Made by a program: the position numbers and the translations under genes | Shown: in pieces, positions 12,581 to 13,167 of the stretch | Numbering within the stretch: position 1 is the stretch's first letter | Layout of the letters: every line of letters begins with the position of its first letter | The notes under the pieces: model-generated | The model's database searches: none | Seen by the model: the letters and a program-made list of their open reading frames with translations, nothing else | Told to the model about the DNA's origin: nothing | Assembly (NCBI GenBank): GCA_946480015.1 | Contig: CAMLIL010000129.1 | Coordinates: 1 to 13,167 of the forward strand | Length of the DNA: 13,167 bases | Source: an uncultured Oxalobacteraceae bacterium | GTDB taxonomy: Bacteria; Pseudomonadota; Gammaproteobacteria; Burkholderiales; Burkholderiaceae | Direction of reading: 5' to 3'

Positions 12581-13167
12581 TCACGCCGCCAGCGCGCGGC
12601 CTGCGCGCTGGTACAACAGGCGCAGCTGGTCGGCGTCGTCGTAGCGGATGCGCAGGCCGTTGTTGAGGTCCTGGCGCATCAGCAGGATCATGCGGTTGGC
12701 GTAGTCCTGGTCGATCCGCTCGCCGAGCAGTTCGAGCACGCGGCCCTGCACCACCGGCCAGTCGCTGCCGTCCGGCGAAATGCGGAAGGTGTAGCTGCCG
12801 CCGATCGCTTCGGGCGGCAGGTCCATGGCGCGCCCGGCCTGCTGGTCGAAGCCGCTGAGCATCTGGCGGTAGGCGTTCGAACCCTGGATCGGCCAGGTTT
12901 CCGGCAGCTCCGCTTCATCGTTGATCCGGTGCATGGCGGCGCAGACCGGCAGCAGGGTTTGCACCTGGTAGCGCGCCGCCACGTTGGCGTTGCCGGCCCT
13001 GAGCAGGTTGGCGATCAGTTCGGCCATCGACGCGTGGCCGATGGTCGACGATTCCTTGTCCATCCCCGCCCAATACCCGTCGGCGCCGGCCAGCAGCGCT
13101 TCCAGCACCGATGCGTTTTCCATGCCGTTGCCGGCGTGGCAGTGGAACAGGATCTTCTGGCCCGGAT
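12581..13167 (-). CDS. C-terminal part of a putative DRE-TIM (HMGL-like) metallolyase; start beyond window
   Basis: The frame is open from the right edge of the window and ends at the TGA complementary to 12581-12583, leaving about 195 codons. The methionine at 13121-13123 is internal: the frame continues upstream as PGQKILFHCHAGNG. The H-C-H motif followed by G-N-G, then an Ala/Gly-rich helix (ASVLEALLAGADGYWAGM) and GHASMAELIANLL, resembles the metal-binding HxH strand and following helices of the DRE-TIM metallolyases (HMG-CoA lyase, isopropylmalate and homocitrate synthases). That would imply aldol-type lyase or condensation chemistry on an acyl substrate. The usual HxHND is not present, and the C-terminal ~110 residues match nothing I recognise, so substrate and subfamily are open. 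It is convergent with the LacI-family gene, 64 bases apart. Confidence 0.5.
   Translation of the reverse strand, partial: PGQKILFHCHAGNGMENASVLEALLAGADGYWAGMDKESSTIGHASMAELIANLLRAGNANVAARYQVQTLLPVCAAMHRINDEAELPETWPIQGSNAYRQMLSGFDQQAGRAMDLPPEAIGGSYTFRISPDGSDWPVVQGRVLELLGERIDQDYANRMILLMRQDLNNGLRIRYDDADQLRLLYQRAGRALAA

Overview
This window comes from a GC-rich bacterial chromosome. The codon use, the domain style of the signalling proteins and the sensor/GGDEF-EAL content suggest a betaproteobacterium, perhaps of the Oxalobacteraceae (Massilia/Duganella type). No rRNA or housekeeping marker is present, so this placement is inference.

Left part (1-2145): a visibly less GC-rich, accessory-looking stretch built from a direct duplication. 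Two copies of a ~716-bp unit (1-716 and 1253-1969) each carry one small gene for an exported, four-cysteine protein of unknown function (209-610 and 1462-1863). A 536-bp spacer (717-1252) separates them. It holds a perfect 13-bp hairpin, a possible decayed minus-strand reading frame, and a 54-bp piece that recurs after the second copy (1982-2035). The window begins inside or at the edge of the first repeat, so the array may continue upstream.

Centre (2146-10958): a two-gene signalling operon that fills two thirds of the window. The first gene is a REC-PAS-GGDEF-EAL cyclic-di-GMP protein with intact-looking motifs for both synthesis and breakdown. Its stop codon overlaps the start codon (ATGA) of a 2195-residue soluble hybrid histidine kinase. 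The kinase has an N-terminal poly-HAMP rod with twelve 92-residue repeats, then GAF, coiled coil, HisKA, HATPase and three receiver domains. The repeat motifs match those of the fungal Nik1/Os-1 (group III) hybrid kinases. The likely logic is that a cytoplasmic stimulus is relayed along the HAMP rod to the kinase, and phosphoryl transfer to the co-encoded receiver adjusts c-di-GMP. No HPt domain is visible in the window.

Right part (10959-13167): a strong hairpin follows the kinase. Then come a small conserved-looking gene of unknown function with a promoter-like element almost touching its start codon, a LacI-family regulator starting at GTG, and, convergent with it, the 3' part of a minus-strand gene that looks like a DRE-TIM (HMGL-like) metallolyase and runs off the window. 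No tRNA, rRNA, CRISPR array, transposase or phage gene was recognised.

The items most worth a second look are the duplicated secreted protein with replacements clustered between two cysteines, and the poly-HAMP kinase/c-di-GMP pair with its mosaic repeat array.
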